64,000 nucleotides of DNA from Mesorhizobium sp. (GTDB lineage Bacteria > Pseudomonadota > Alphaproteobacteria > Rhizobiales > Rhizobiaceae), in assembly GCA_004020645.1 (NCBI GenBank), contig SAQL01000006.1, positions 124,001 through 188,000 of the forward strand, written 5' to 3'. Of the stretch, positions 43,228-52,762 are shown one piece after another. Each line of letters starts with the position of its first letter. Within the stretch, counting starts at the first letter, position 1. The position numbers and the translations under genes were made by a program. The notes below the pieces were generated by a model, which worked only from the letters and a program-made list of their open reading frames with translations, did no database searches and was not told where the DNA came from.

Positions 43228-45597
43228 ATGAGCCAGTCGCCCTACCCCGCCGTCGCAGCCGGACCGCCCCGGCCGAGCCTGATCCTGCGGCCCGGCCAGA
43301 TCGCGCTGCCGGCCGGCATGGAGCGCTATTTCGTTCACGGCAATGGCGCGGTGCTCATCGATGTCGAGGCCGGCGATACCATCAGCGTACGCAACGTCGA
43401 AGGCGGCCAGGCCTGCGAGCTGCTGGCATGGGACAAGAGCGGCGCTACCGACGCCACCATTTTAGGCGAGAAATCGAACAGCAACGCCGCCGGCATCAAG
43501 GCGCTGCTGGCCGATGGCGACGACAGCCTCGCTTCCTTGCGCCGAGGGATCGAGCGACGCCAGGTGCAGCTCGACCAGGCAAAGGCGGTTCGTGTCTTCG
43601 GCGGCGCCACCCCTGCCGGCACCGAACAGAGTTTTGCCGTCGCCCGCGACGGGTCGATGCTGATCGCCGCCCCGGGCGGGCCGATGCTGGTCGACGGCCA
43701 TGACACGGCGACGCCGCTCAACGTCATCGTCCGCCGCGCCACGATCCGTCCGGCGGCGAAGTCCAGGCTTGGCGATCCACTGGCCGACCCGGTGCTCGAC
43801 CTGCGTGTCCATTCGGCGACCGCGGAAGCCTACTTCGTCAAGGCAGGCGACTATCTGCAGATCATCGATGTCGACGGGCGCCAATGCACCGACTTCCAGT
43901 GCTTTTCGGCGCGCAAGCTCGACAAGGGCAGCGACCTTCCGCTCGACGTGACGACGACCCGCACGCTGATGGGCTCGAGCTATCCGATGCCAGGCCTGCA
44001 CTCGAAATACTACGACCAGGACATGGAGCCGCTGGTCGAGGTCGTGCAGGACACGTGCGGGCGGCACGATGCATTCGCGCTCGCTTGCGCGGCCAAATAT
44101 TACGACGACATCGGCTATCCCGGTCACCCCAACTGCTCGGAGAATTTCAACCGCGCGCTCGCCGACAAAGGCGTCACCCCGCGCGCGGGCTGGATGGCGA
44201 TCAACTTCTTCTTCAACACGGCGATCGACGCGCATGGCGTCATGGTGTCCGACGAGCCGTGGTCGCGGCCGGGCGACTATGTGCTGCTGCGCGCCTTGAC
44301 CGACATCGTTTGCGTGTCGTCGGCCTGCCCCGACGACACGACACCGGCTAATGGCTGGAACCTGACCGACATCCATTTGCGGACCTATTCCGGCCAGCAC
44401 AAATTCTCGCGAGCGATCGCCAGACGCATGACGCCCGATTCGGAACCGAAAATGACCCGCGAGACCGCTTTTCATTCGAGCTTTGCCAAACACACCCGCA
44501 ACTTCGTCGAGTACAGGGGGTATTGGTTGGCTAATTCCTTCGCCAGGCAAGGCCCGATCGACGAATACTGGGCCTGCCGGCAGGCCGCCGTCATCATGGA
44601 CCTGTCGCCGCTGCGCAAATTCGAGGTCACCGGCCCGGATTCCGAAGCGCTGCTGCAATACACGCTGACCCGCGACGTGAAAAAACTCGGGGTCGGCCAG
44701 GTGGTCTATTCCGCCATGTGTTACGAGCATGGCGGCATGATCGACGACGGCACACTGCTCAGGCTCGGCAAGGACAACTTCCGCTGGGTCGGCGGCGACG
44801 ATCTTTCCGGCGAATGGCTGCGCGACATCGCGACGAAACTCGGCCTCAACGTGCTGGTGCGCTCGTCTACCGACCAGATGCACAATGTCGCCGTGCAAGG
44901 ACCGAAGAGCCGCGACATCCTCAAGGAGATCATCTGGACCTCGCCGCTGCAGCCGTCGATCGAGGAGCTCGAATGGTTCCGTTTCGCCGTCGCCCGCATC
45001 GGCGGCGGCAACGGCATTCCCGTCGTCGTCTCGCGCACCGGCTATACCGGCGAACTCGGCTACGAGATCTGGTGCCATCCGCGCGACGCCGAAAAGGTGT
45101 TCGACGCCATCTGGGAGGCCGGCCAGCCGCACGGCCTGAAGCCGATGGGGCTGCAGGCACTCGACATGGTGCGCATCGAGGCCGGGCTGATCTTTGCCGG
45201 CTATGAATTTTCCGACCAGACCGACCCGTTCGAGGCCGGCATCGGCTTCACCGTGCCGCTGAAGAGCAAGACCGACGATTTCATCGGCCGCGAGGCGCTG
45301 ATCCGGCGCAAGGAAAACCCGCAGAAGAAACTGGTCGGCCTCGACATCGACGCCAATGTCGCGGTCGGCCATGGCGATTGCGTCCATGTCGGCCGTGCCC
45401 AAATCGGCGAGGTCACTTCGAGCATGCGTTCGCCGGCGCTGAACAAGAACATCGCACTGGCCAGGCTTGATATCACCCATTCCGCCATCGGCACCGAGGT
45501 CGAGATCGGCAAGCTCGACGGCCACAGCAAGCGGCTGCCGGCGCGCGTCGTGGCTTTTGCCCACTACGATTCGCAAAAGACCAGACCGCGGTCCTGA
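43228..45597 (+). CDS. tdm: Trimethylamine N-oxide demethylase (DUF1989-GcvT fusion)
   Basis: This 789-residue protein has two halves. The N-terminal DUF1989 domain (to about residue 370) carries cysteines C287, C303 and C367, whose spacing of 16 and 64 equals that of the zinc ligands I recall for Methylocella silvestris Tdm. The C-terminal half (about 415-789) is a GcvT tetrahydrofolate-binding domain (SRTGYTGELGYEIWC). Tdm splits TMAO into dimethylamine and formaldehyde, and the folate domain can capture the latter. It links tmm to dmmABC in this island. Confidence 0.9.
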   Translation: MSQSPYPAVAAGPPRPSLILRPGQIALPAGMERYFVHGNGAVLIDVEAGDTISVRNVEGGQACELLAWDKSGATDATILGEKSNSNAAGIKALLADGDDSLASLRRGIERRQVQLDQAKAVRVFGGATPAGTEQSFAVARDGSMLIAAPGGPMLVDGHDTATPLNVIVRRATIRPAAKSRLGDPLADPVLDLRVHSATAEAYFVKAGDYLQIIDVDGRQCTDFQCFSARKLDKGSDLPLDVTTTRTLMGSSYPMPGLHSKYYDQDMEPLVEVVQDTCGRHDAFALACAAKYYDDIGYPGHPNCSENFNRALADKGVTPRAGWMAINFFFNTAIDAHGVMVSDEPWSRPGDYVLLRALTDIVCVSSACPDDTTPANGWNLTDIHLRTYSGQHKFSRAIARRMTPDSEPKMTRETAFHSSFAKHTRNFVEYRGYWLANSFARQGPIDEYWACRQAAVIMDLSPLRKFEVTGPDSEALLQYTLTRDVKKLGVGQVVYSAMCYEHGGMIDDGTLLRLGKDNFRWVGGDDLSGEWLRDIATKLGLNVLVRSSTDQMHNVAVQGPKSRDILKEIIWTSPLQPSIEELEWFRFAVARIGGGNGIPVVVSRTGYTGELGYEIWCHPRDAEKVFDAIWEAGQPHGLKPMGLQALDMVRIEAGLIFAGYEFSDQTDPFEAGIGFTVPLKSKTDDFIGREALIRRKENPQKKLVGLDIDANVAVGHGDCVHVGRAQIGEVTSSMRSPALNKNIALARLDITHSAIGTEVEIGKLDGHSKRLPARVVAFAHYDSQKTRPRS

Positions 45598-45797
45598 CGG
45601 CAGCATCCCCACATCTGCGATGTGCACAGCTTCACAAAACGCTTGACGTGAGAGCGTGACGCGTCAATCTTCACTCCCAAGAAAAAAATACTACTGAGCG
45701 GAAAACGCCTGAGGTCGTTCAACGCGTGCGTCGATGACGCATCGCGAGGTGTCGGCTGTCGCCGATGGGGAACATCAGAAATGGGGAATTCACGTAA

Positions 45798-47507
45798 ATG
45801 AGCACGATAGTCTCTGCCTTGGTGCCGGCTGCCGAAGGGAAGCTGCACCGGAATATCGATTGGCGCGGCGCCTTCTGGGTGGCAAGCGGCGTTCCCGCCC
45901 TTGTCCTGTTTTCGATCGGCGGCATTGCCGGCACGACCGGGAAGCTGGCCTTCCTGATCTGGACCATGTCCATGATCATGGGCTTCCTGCAATCCTTCAC
46001 CTATGCCGAAATCGCCGGCCTGTTTCCGAACAAGTCCGGTGGCGCCTCGATCTATGGCGCCACCGCCTGGCTGCGTTACTCCAAGTTCATCGCGCCGCTT
46101 TCGGTGTGGTGCAACTGGTTCGCCTGGTCGCCGGTGCTGTCGCTCGGCTGCTCGATCGCCGCCGCCTACATCCTCAACGCGCTGGCGCCGGTGCCGCTGT
46201 TTACCGACACCTCGCCGGAAGTCGCCGCCTATATCGCGGCTAATACTGGGGCGAGTGCCGCCGATGCCATCACGGCGGTGACGGCGGCCGCCACACCGGC
46301 GATCCGCAACTGGACACTCTACGGTCACACGCTGGGTCCGGTCTCCTTCACCTTCAACGCCACCTTCTTCATCGGCGCAGTGCTGATGCTGATCATCTTC
46401 TCCATCCAGCATCGCGGCATCCTGGGCACCGCCAATGTGCAGAAGTATATCGGCCTGTTCGTCATCATTCCGATGCTGATCGTCGGCGTCGTGCCGATCA
46501 TCACCGGCCAGATCGACTGGGCGAATTTTTCGCCGCTGGTGCCACTCGCGGCCGCCTATGCACCCGAGCCCGGGGCGTGGAACATCGCCGGCTGGACGCT
46601 TGTTCTCGGCGGCATGTTCATCGCCGCGTGGTCGACCTACGGTTTCGAGACCGCCGTCTGTTACACCTCCGAGTTCAAAAATCCCGGCGCCGACACCTTC
46701 AAGGCGATCTTCTATTCCGGCCTGCTGTGTATGCTGCTGTTCATCCTGGTGCCGTTCACCTTCCAGGGCGTACTCGGCTTGAACGGCATGCTGGCGACCC
46801 CGATCGTCGACGGCTCCGGCGTTGCCGACGCACTGGCCAGCATGGTCGGCGGCGGCCAGCTGATCCATAGCCTGCTGGTGATGCTGATGATCCTGGCACT
46901 GGTGCTGTGCATAATGACGGCGATGGCGGGTTCCTCGCGCACGCTCTATCAGGGCTCGGTCGATGGCTGGCTGCCGCGCTATCTCAGCCATGTCAACGAG
47001 CATGGCGCGCCGACGCGGGCGATGTGGACCGACCTGATCTTCAACCTGGCCGTGCTGGCCATCGCCTCGGCTGACGCGACCAGCTTCTTCTTCATCCTCG
47101 CCGTGTCGAACTGCGGCTACATCATCTTCAACTTCCTCAACCTCAATGCCGGCTGGATCCATCGCATCGACAACGGCCATATCGCGCGGCCGTGGAAGGC
47201 ACCGAGCTGGCTGCTTGGCCTCGGCGCCATCTTTGCCTATGTCAACATGATCTTCATGGGCGCCGGCGCCAAGGTCTGGAACCCGATGGCGCTGTGGGCA
47301 GGGCTGATCACGGCTGCCCTCATCATCCCGGTGTTCTGCTTCCGGCATTACATCCAGGACAAGGGCAAATTCCCTGACCACATGCTGGCTGATCTCGGCA
47401 TGACGTCGTCCGATCTCGCCGTCAGAAAGGCGGGAATCTTGCCCTATCTGACGCTGATCGCCGGCGTGGTGGTGATGCTCCTCGCCAACTGGCTGTTCGT
47501 TATTTGA
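45798..47507 (+). CDS. APC-superfamily permease at the end of the methylated-amine island
   Basis: This 569-residue transporter has about twelve to fourteen membrane segments. The APC N-terminal motif (VLFSIGGIAGTTGKLAFLIW) and an extended loop near residues 130-170 are clear. Its length exceeds the usual 450-500. It follows tdm on the same strand after a 200-base spacer and precedes a terminator, so it probably has its own promoter. Import of TMAO, TMA or an amino compound is plausible. No binding-protein-dependent TMAO importer is present in the window. Confidence 0.82.
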   Translation: MSTIVSALVPAAEGKLHRNIDWRGAFWVASGVPALVLFSIGGIAGTTGKLAFLIWTMSMIMGFLQSFTYAEIAGLFPNKSGGASIYGATAWLRYSKFIAPLSVWCNWFAWSPVLSLGCSIAAAYILNALAPVPLFTDTSPEVAAYIAANTGASAADAITAVTAAATPAIRNWTLYGHTLGPVSFTFNATFFIGAVLMLIIFSIQHRGILGTANVQKYIGLFVIIPMLIVGVVPIITGQIDWANFSPLVPLAAAYAPEPGAWNIAGWTLVLGGMFIAAWSTYGFETAVCYTSEFKNPGADTFKAIFYSGLLCMLLFILVPFTFQGVLGLNGMLATPIVDGSGVADALASMVGGGQLIHSLLVMLMILALVLCIMTAMAGSSRTLYQGSVDGWLPRYLSHVNEHGAPTRAMWTDLIFNLAVLAIASADATSFFFILAVSNCGYIIFNFLNLNAGWIHRIDNGHIARPWKAPSWLLGLGAIFAYVNMIFMGAGAKVWNPMALWAGLITAALIIPVFCFRHYIQDKGKFPDHMLADLGMTSSDLAVRKAGILPYLTLIAGVVVMLLANWLFVI

Positions 47508-47544
47508 CGACCGCCTCAAGGATCGAGCGCGCGATAATTCACTC

Positions 47545-47637
47545 CGCTTGGGTTCCTCGCCCCCACGAAAAGTGGGGGAGAGGTGGCTCGGCGAAGCCGA
47601 GACGGACCTCTCCCCCGCTTCGCCGGGGCGAGGAACT
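47545..47637. repeat. RIME-like repeat after the APC permease
   Basis: Inverted repeats CCTCGCCCC...GGGGCGAGG bracket inner pairs CCCCCAC/GTGGGGG, GGCTCGGC/GCCGAG and GAGAGGT/ACCTCTC. It belongs to the same class as the elements at 25438, 39138 and 42943. Confidence 0.7.
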
Positions 47638-47653
47638 CCGATTGGCACCGATG

Positions 47654-47677
47654 ACCCGCCGCCGAGGCGGGTTTTTC
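47654..47677 (+). terminator. Intrinsic terminator after the island
   Basis: A 7-bp GC stem (ACCCGCC / GGCGGGT) with a 5-base loop is followed by a T-run (TTTTCGTTT). It lies 147 bases after the APC permease stop and probably ends the plus-strand island. Confidence 0.75.
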
Positions 47678-47686
47678 GTTTCTGGG

Positions 47687-47790
47687 CCTAAAGCGCGTCG
47701 CGTTTGACCGGCCTCATGCGACGCGCTTTAGGTTGTTTTTATGCATGTCGTTATCGCAAAACCGCTGCACACTTTGCGCGACATGCATTA
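47687..47790. repeat. Palindromic element with 15-bp perfect arms plus a second repeat half
   Basis: CCTAAAGCGCGTCGC at 47687-47701 pairs perfectly with 47718-47732. It is followed by a segment (GCACACTTTGCGCGACATGC, 47767-47786, and beyond) that recurs with one extra T at 57699-57723. It lies between the terminator and the convergent aldehyde dehydrogenase gene. Confidence 0.7.
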
Positions 47791-47803
47791 TCCGGCGGAT
47801 CGC

Positions 47804-49297
47804 TCAATCGATCTTTATGAACACGCCCTTGGTGTTGAGATACTCGTCGAGGTGTTCGGCACCACCCTCGCGGCCGTAGCCGCTCATCTTGTAGCCGCCG
47901 AAGGGCATGGCCGGATCGATGACGTGATAGGTGTTCACCCAGACCGAGCCGGCGCGGATTCTTCGCGACAGCTGGTGGGCGGTGGCGACATTGCGGGTGA
48001 AGACCCCGGCGGCAAGCCCGTAGGGTGTGCTGTTGGCCCGCTCGATCGCCTCGTCCAGCGTGTCGAATGGCAGCGCCGAAATGACCGGCCCGAAGATCTC
48101 CTCGCGCGCGATCTTCATGTCGTCCGAAACGCCGGCAAAGACCGTCGGCGCGACGAAATTGCCGGCGGCCAGTTCCCCCTCCATTAGGCGTGTGCCGCCG
48201 GTGACGAGGGTCGCGCCCTCCGCCGTGCCGGCTTCGAGATATAAGGCGACCCGCTGCAGCTGCTTTTCGGAGACGAGCGGACCGATTTCGGTCGCCGGGT
48301 CGATGCCGTCGCCGATCCTGAGACTTTTGGCATAGGCCGCCAGCCGTTCGACGAACTCGTCATGGATGACGCGTTCGACGAAGAGGCGCGAGCCGGCGAT
48401 GCAGATCTGGCCGGAATTGGCGAACACCGACATCGCCGCCACGGGCACCGCTTTGTCGAGATCGGCGTCGGCGCAGACGATGACCGGCGACTTGCCGCCG
48501 AGCTCCAGCGAGACGCGCTTGAGGTTGCCGGCCGACGCCCGGACGATCGACTGGCCGGTTGCCGTCGAGCCGGTGAAGACGATCTTGTCGACGCCCATAT
48601 GCTCGGCAAGTGCCGCGCCTGCCTCGGCGCCGGTGCCGGTCACGATGTTGACGACACCTGGCGGAACGCCGGCCTCGTTCATGAGGTCGGCGATCAGAAG
48701 CGGCGTCAGCGGCGCCTCTTCCGAAGGTTTCAGCACCACCGTGCAGCCGGTCGCCAGCGCCGGCCCGATCTTCCAGGTCGAAGCGGCCGTCGGTGCGTTC
48801 CACGGGATGATGGCGCCGACGACGCCGACCGGCTCCTTGCGCGTGAAGGAGACGATTTCGCCCGGCAGCGAGTTCTCGATCGTCTCGCCGTGCAGGGACG
48901 TTGCCATGCCGGCGTAGTAGCGCAGCATACCGATGACGCGGTTGCGGTTGGCGCGGGTGCGCACGATCGGCATGCCCATGTCGGTCGTGTCCGAGCGGCT
49001 GATCTCCTCCCAGTGCTTTTCGAAGAGGTCGGCGATCCTGAGCAGCAGCACCTGCCGCTCATAGGGCTTGTATCTGCTCCACGGCCCGTCGAGGGCCCTG
49101 CGCGCCGCGGCCACCGCCAGCTCGACATCCTGGCGGTCGCCGCGCGGCACTGTGGCAATGACCGCGCCGGTGGCCGGATTGCGGGTCTCCATGGTGCGGC
49201 CCGAGCGGGCGTCGACCCAGGCGCCATCGACGAACATCTGGCGGTGGCGTCCGTCGATCGGCTGGCGCAGCGCCGCCGGTGTCTGAGCTACGGTCAT
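47804..49297 (-). CDS. NAD(P)-dependent aldehyde dehydrogenase
   Basis: This 497-residue ALDH-superfamily enzyme has the cofactor/glutamate motif LELGGKSP (catalytic Glu) and the nucleophile in NSGQICIAGSRLF (Cys about 302). The structural IPWNAPTAASTWKIGPALATG region is also present. It resembles betaine-aldehyde and gamma-aminobutyraldehyde type dehydrogenases, but the substrate is uncertain. It converges on the amine island and is separated from it by repeats and a terminator, so co-regulation is doubtful. RND genes lie upstream on the same strand. Confidence 0.87.
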   Translation of the reverse strand: MTVAQTPAALRQPIDGRHRQMFVDGAWVDARSGRTMETRNPATGAVIATVPRGDRQDVELAVAAARRALDGPWSRYKPYERQVLLLRIADLFEKHWEEISRSDTTDMGMPIVRTRANRNRVIGMLRYYAGMATSLHGETIENSLPGEIVSFTRKEPVGVVGAIIPWNAPTAASTWKIGPALATGCTVVLKPSEEAPLTPLLIADLMNEAGVPPGVVNIVTGTGAEAGAALAEHMGVDKIVFTGSTATGQSIVRASAGNLKRVSLELGGKSPVIVCADADLDKAVPVAAMSVFANSGQICIAGSRLFVERVIHDEFVERLAAYAKSLRIGDGIDPATEIGPLVSEKQLQRVALYLEAGTAEGATLVTGGTRLMEGELAAGNFVAPTVFAGVSDDMKIAREEIFGPVISALPFDTLDEAIERANSTPYGLAAGVFTRNVATAHQLSRRIRAGSVWVNTYHVIDPAMPFGGYKMSGYGREGGAEHLDEYLNTKGVFIKID

Positions 49298-49365
49298 GAC
49301 GGTCCTCTCCAGCGCTCCTGCCGGTGGGCGGATTTAACCCCTCGACGTCACATCTGCCAACAGCT

Positions 49366-52300
49366 CTATTCGGCGGCCAAAGCCAGTCGCGGCCTGTCGT
49401 CGTTTTCTGCCAGCTCCGGCTCGACCGCCTGCTCCGCATCCTCGGCCTTCTTGCGCTCCCTGCCGAAGAACAAGGCATAGCCTGCCGGAAGGACGAGGAT
49501 GGTGAGCACGGTGGCGACGAGGATGCCGCCCATCATGGCATAGGCGAGCGGACCCCAGAAGACGCCGCGCGAAATCGGGATCAGCGCCAGGACCGCCGTC
49601 AGCGCGGTCAGCATGATCGGCCGGAAACGGCGGACCGCCGAGCCGATGATGGCCTCCGAGCGTTCCATGCCGGCCGCGATATCCTGGTCGATCTGGTCGA
49701 CCAGGATGATCGAGTTGCGCATGATGATGCCGAGCAGCGCGATCACGCCGAGGATGGCGACGAAGCCGAACGGTGCGCCACTGATCAAAAGTGCCGCCGC
49801 CGCGCCGATGATGCCGAGCGGACCGGTCGCCAGCACCAGCATCGCTTTGCCGAAGTGCTGCAGCTGGATCATCAGCAGCACGACGATGACGGCCAGCATG
49901 ATTGGAGCCTTCGCAGCAATGGAGGCCTGGCTTTCGGCCGAATCCTCGGCGCCGCCCTGGATCTCGATGTTGTAGCCGGGCGCCAGACCGTCGCGCAGGC
50001 CTTGCATCTCGCTGTACATCTTCATGACGACATCGTTCGACTGCACGCCATCCGGCAGCGTGGCGCGCACGCTGATGGTTGGCAGGCGGTCGCGCCGCCA
50101 TTCGACGCCTTGCTCCAGCACCGGGACGACCTTGGCGACCTGCGACAGCGGCACGAAACCACCGAAATCCGTCGGGACAGAGACGGAGTCGACCGCCGAC
50201 AGCAGGTGGCGGCTCGCCTCCGGTTCCCGAGCGACGATCGAAACGGTCTCCTCGCCGTCGCGGAAATCATCGAGCGGCGCCCCCGACATGCTTGCCTGCA
50301 GTATCTGGCGGATGCGCTGCGAGGTGACGCCGAGCGCCCGGGCGCGATCCTGGTCGATCACCAGCTTCATCTCCGGCACCGGCTCCAGCCAGTCGTCGTG
50401 AACGGCGCCGAGCAGCGGATTTGCCTGGAACTTCGCCTTCACCTCGTCGGCGATGCGGCGCACCTCCTGGCGATCCGGGCCCATGACGCGCATCTGCACC
50501 GGCCAGCCCGTGGGTGGCCCGAGGAACAGGCGGTCGACCTTGGCGCGGACCGACGGGAAATCCTCGGCCAGAATGGTGCGCAGCTTGACGATCAGCCGTT
50601 CGCGGGCCGGTTCGTCATTGGCCATCACCAGAAGCTGGGCGAAGTTCGGATTGCGAAGCTGCTGGTCGAGCGGCAGGAAGAAGCGCGGCGCGCCCTCACC
50701 GATATAGGTGGCGATGAAGCGCTTGTCCTTGTCGTCCATTATCCTGGTTTCTAGCGCCTTGGCCTGCGTCTCGACTTCCTTGATGCTGGTGCCCTCCGGC
50801 AGCCAGAGGTCGACAAGGATTTCCGGACGCGATGACTGCGGGAAGAAATTCTGCGGGATGAACTGGAACGCCCACAGGCTGGTTGCGAAGGTCACCAGTG
50901 TCATGACCAGCACGATGATGCGGTGGCGCACGGACCAGCCGACGGTGGCGCGAAGCCGGCGGTAAAATGGCGTATCGAAAACATCGTGATGGCTGCCGGC
51001 GTGTTTTCGCTGCTTGAGAATCATGTGACCAAGCCACGGCGTGAAGTAGACCGCCACGAACCAGGAGACGACCAGCGCGATGCCGACGACGTAGAACAGC
51101 GAGCGCACATATTCGCCGGCTGTCGAAGCCGCGAAGCCGACCGGGATGAAGCCGGCGGTGGTGATCAGCGTGCCGGTCAGCATCGGGAAGGCCGTCGAGG
51201 TGTAAGCGAAGCTCGCCGCCTCGATCTTGACCATTCCTTCCTCGAGCTTGCGTTCCATCATTTCGACGACGATCATTGCATCGTCGACAAGCAGGCCGAG
51301 CGCGATGATCAGTGCGCCAAGTGAAATGCGCTGCAGATCGATGCCGATCTCGTACATGATGGCGAAGGTGGCGGCCAGAACGAGCGGAATGGTGATCGCG
51401 ATCACCAGGCCCGAACGCCAGCCGATCGTCAGGAACGAAACGACAAGCACGATCAGCAGCGCCTCGCCGAGCGCCGTCATGAACTCGCCCACCGCGTCCC
51501 GCACGACTTCCGGCTGGTCGGCGATCTGATCGACCGAAACGCCGTAGGGCAAGGCCTCTTCGAAGCGATGATAGGTCGCCTCGACCTCCTTGCCGACATC
51601 GGTGACGTTGAAGCCCTTGGCCATGACGACACCGACCTGGACACTATCGTGGCCGTTGAAGCGGTATTTGCGCTGATAGGGATCTTCGAGACCCATGGTC
51701 ACGGTTGCGATGTCGCCGAGGCGCGTCACCTGATTGCCGGCGCGCAGGCGAAGTTCGCGGATGTCGGCCGCCTCCGTCACGTTGCCTTCGACCGAGATTC
51801 GCACCGAACGCTGGCCGGTATCGACCGAGCCTGCCGGATCGACATTGTTCTGGCCCTTGATCGCGTTCTGCAGATCGGTGAGCGTCAGGCCACGCTCGGC
51901 GAGCACCTTGGAGGAAACGTCGATATAGAGTTTTTCCGGCTGGTCGCCGATGATCACGGCCTTTTCGACGCCGGGCGTCGTCAGCAGCATGTCACGCGCC
52001 TGGATGGCTAATTTCTTCAGCTCGGGATAGCTGTAGCCGTCGCCGCTGATCGAATGCAAGGTGATGAAAGTGTCGCCGAACTCATCGTTGAAGTAGGGCC
52101 CGAGCAGCCCCTGAGGCAGCTCATTGGCGATGTCGCCGACCTTCTTGCGTACCTGGTAAAAGGCATCCGCGACCTGCGTGGGATTGGTGTCGCCTTCCAC
52201 CTGCAAGGTAATGATGGCGCTGCCGGCGCGCGTGTAGGAACGGACGAAATCGAGATGCGGCGTTTCCTGCAGCTTGCGCTCGATTTTGTTGACGACCTGG

Positions 52301-52512
52301 TCCTCCATCTCCTGGATCGAGGCCCCCGGCCAGACAGCCTGGACGACCATGACGCGGAAGGTGAAGTCCGGGTCTTCCTTCTGGCCCATGCGCATCAGGC
52401 CGAGCGCACCGGCAACGATGATCAAGCCGAACAGGAACCGCGCAATGCTCGGGTGCCCGATTGCCCAGCGCGAAAGATTGAAGGGCCGCTTTTCATTGGT
52501 GTCGGTGGTCAT
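49366..52512 (-). CDS. RND-family efflux transporter, inner-membrane pump subunit
   Basis: This 1048-residue protein has the RND layout: an N-terminal helix, a large periplasmic loop, a helix bundle, a second loop and a second bundle (the last near 870-1015). The proton-relay part carries GLLVDDAMIVVEMMERKLEEG near residues 400-420, with the paired aspartates of AcrB-like pumps. It probably exports drugs or metabolites with the fusion protein upstream. No outer-membrane partner is encoded here, so TolC or similar from elsewhere would be needed. Confidence 0.9.
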   Translation of the reverse strand: MTTDTNEKRPFNLSRWAIGHPSIARFLFGLIIVAGALGLMRMGQKEDPDFTFRVMVVQAVWPGASIQEMEDQVVNKIERKLQETPHLDFVRSYTRAGSAIITLQVEGDTNPTQVADAFYQVRKKVGDIANELPQGLLGPYFNDEFGDTFITLHSISGDGYSYPELKKLAIQARDMLLTTPGVEKAVIIGDQPEKLYIDVSSKVLAERGLTLTDLQNAIKGQNNVDPAGSVDTGQRSVRISVEGNVTEAADIRELRLRAGNQVTRLGDIATVTMGLEDPYQRKYRFNGHDSVQVGVVMAKGFNVTDVGKEVEATYHRFEEALPYGVSVDQIADQPEVVRDAVGEFMTALGEALLIVLVVSFLTIGWRSGLVIAITIPLVLAATFAIMYEIGIDLQRISLGALIIALGLLVDDAMIVVEMMERKLEEGMVKIEAASFAYTSTAFPMLTGTLITTAGFIPVGFAASTAGEYVRSLFYVVGIALVVSWFVAVYFTPWLGHMILKQRKHAGSHHDVFDTPFYRRLRATVGWSVRHRIIVLVMTLVTFATSLWAFQFIPQNFFPQSSRPEILVDLWLPEGTSIKEVETQAKALETRIMDDKDKRFIATYIGEGAPRFFLPLDQQLRNPNFAQLLVMANDEPARERLIVKLRTILAEDFPSVRAKVDRLFLGPPTGWPVQMRVMGPDRQEVRRIADEVKAKFQANPLLGAVHDDWLEPVPEMKLVIDQDRARALGVTSQRIRQILQASMSGAPLDDFRDGEETVSIVAREPEASRHLLSAVDSVSVPTDFGGFVPLSQVAKVVPVLEQGVEWRRDRLPTISVRATLPDGVQSNDVVMKMYSEMQGLRDGLAPGYNIEIQGGAEDSAESQASIAAKAPIMLAVIVVLLMIQLQHFGKAMLVLATGPLGIIGAAAALLISGAPFGFVAILGVIALLGIIMRNSIILVDQIDQDIAAGMERSEAIIGSAVRRFRPIMLTALTAVLALIPISRGVFWGPLAYAMMGGILVATVLTILVLPAGYALFFGRERKKAEDAEQAVEPELAENDDRPRLALAAE

Positions 52513-52762
52513 AGCGCCAGTCCATTTGTCTGATCGTCAGCGCACGCACACGGCATGCCCACGGAGCTTCTAATGCTGGCTTCCGGGCGGCGAGGCTTTC
52601 CGAGCGGAGAGACACTCATCGCGGTGGGACGCGAGGATCGATGTGGGGGTTACATCGACCTGACGTCTCGACAATCGGGCACCTGCCGCCCGGAAACCAT
52701 GAACCGCTTGACCGCGCGGCTTGCGCCGATGCGAGGAAAAGCCGGTTTAATTTGCTTGGCCG

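Noticed and set aside
43462..45627. Long open frame (721 codons) on the minus strand opposite tdm
   Set aside because: It is the antisense shadow of a GC-rich gene. Its translation is low-complexity in Arg, Asp and His and has no domain, while the plus strand encodes a full Tdm.
45564..47648. Long open frame (694 codons) on the minus strand opposite the APC permease
   Set aside because: Arg/Asp/His-rich shadow without domain or ribosome site. The plus strand has a clear transporter.
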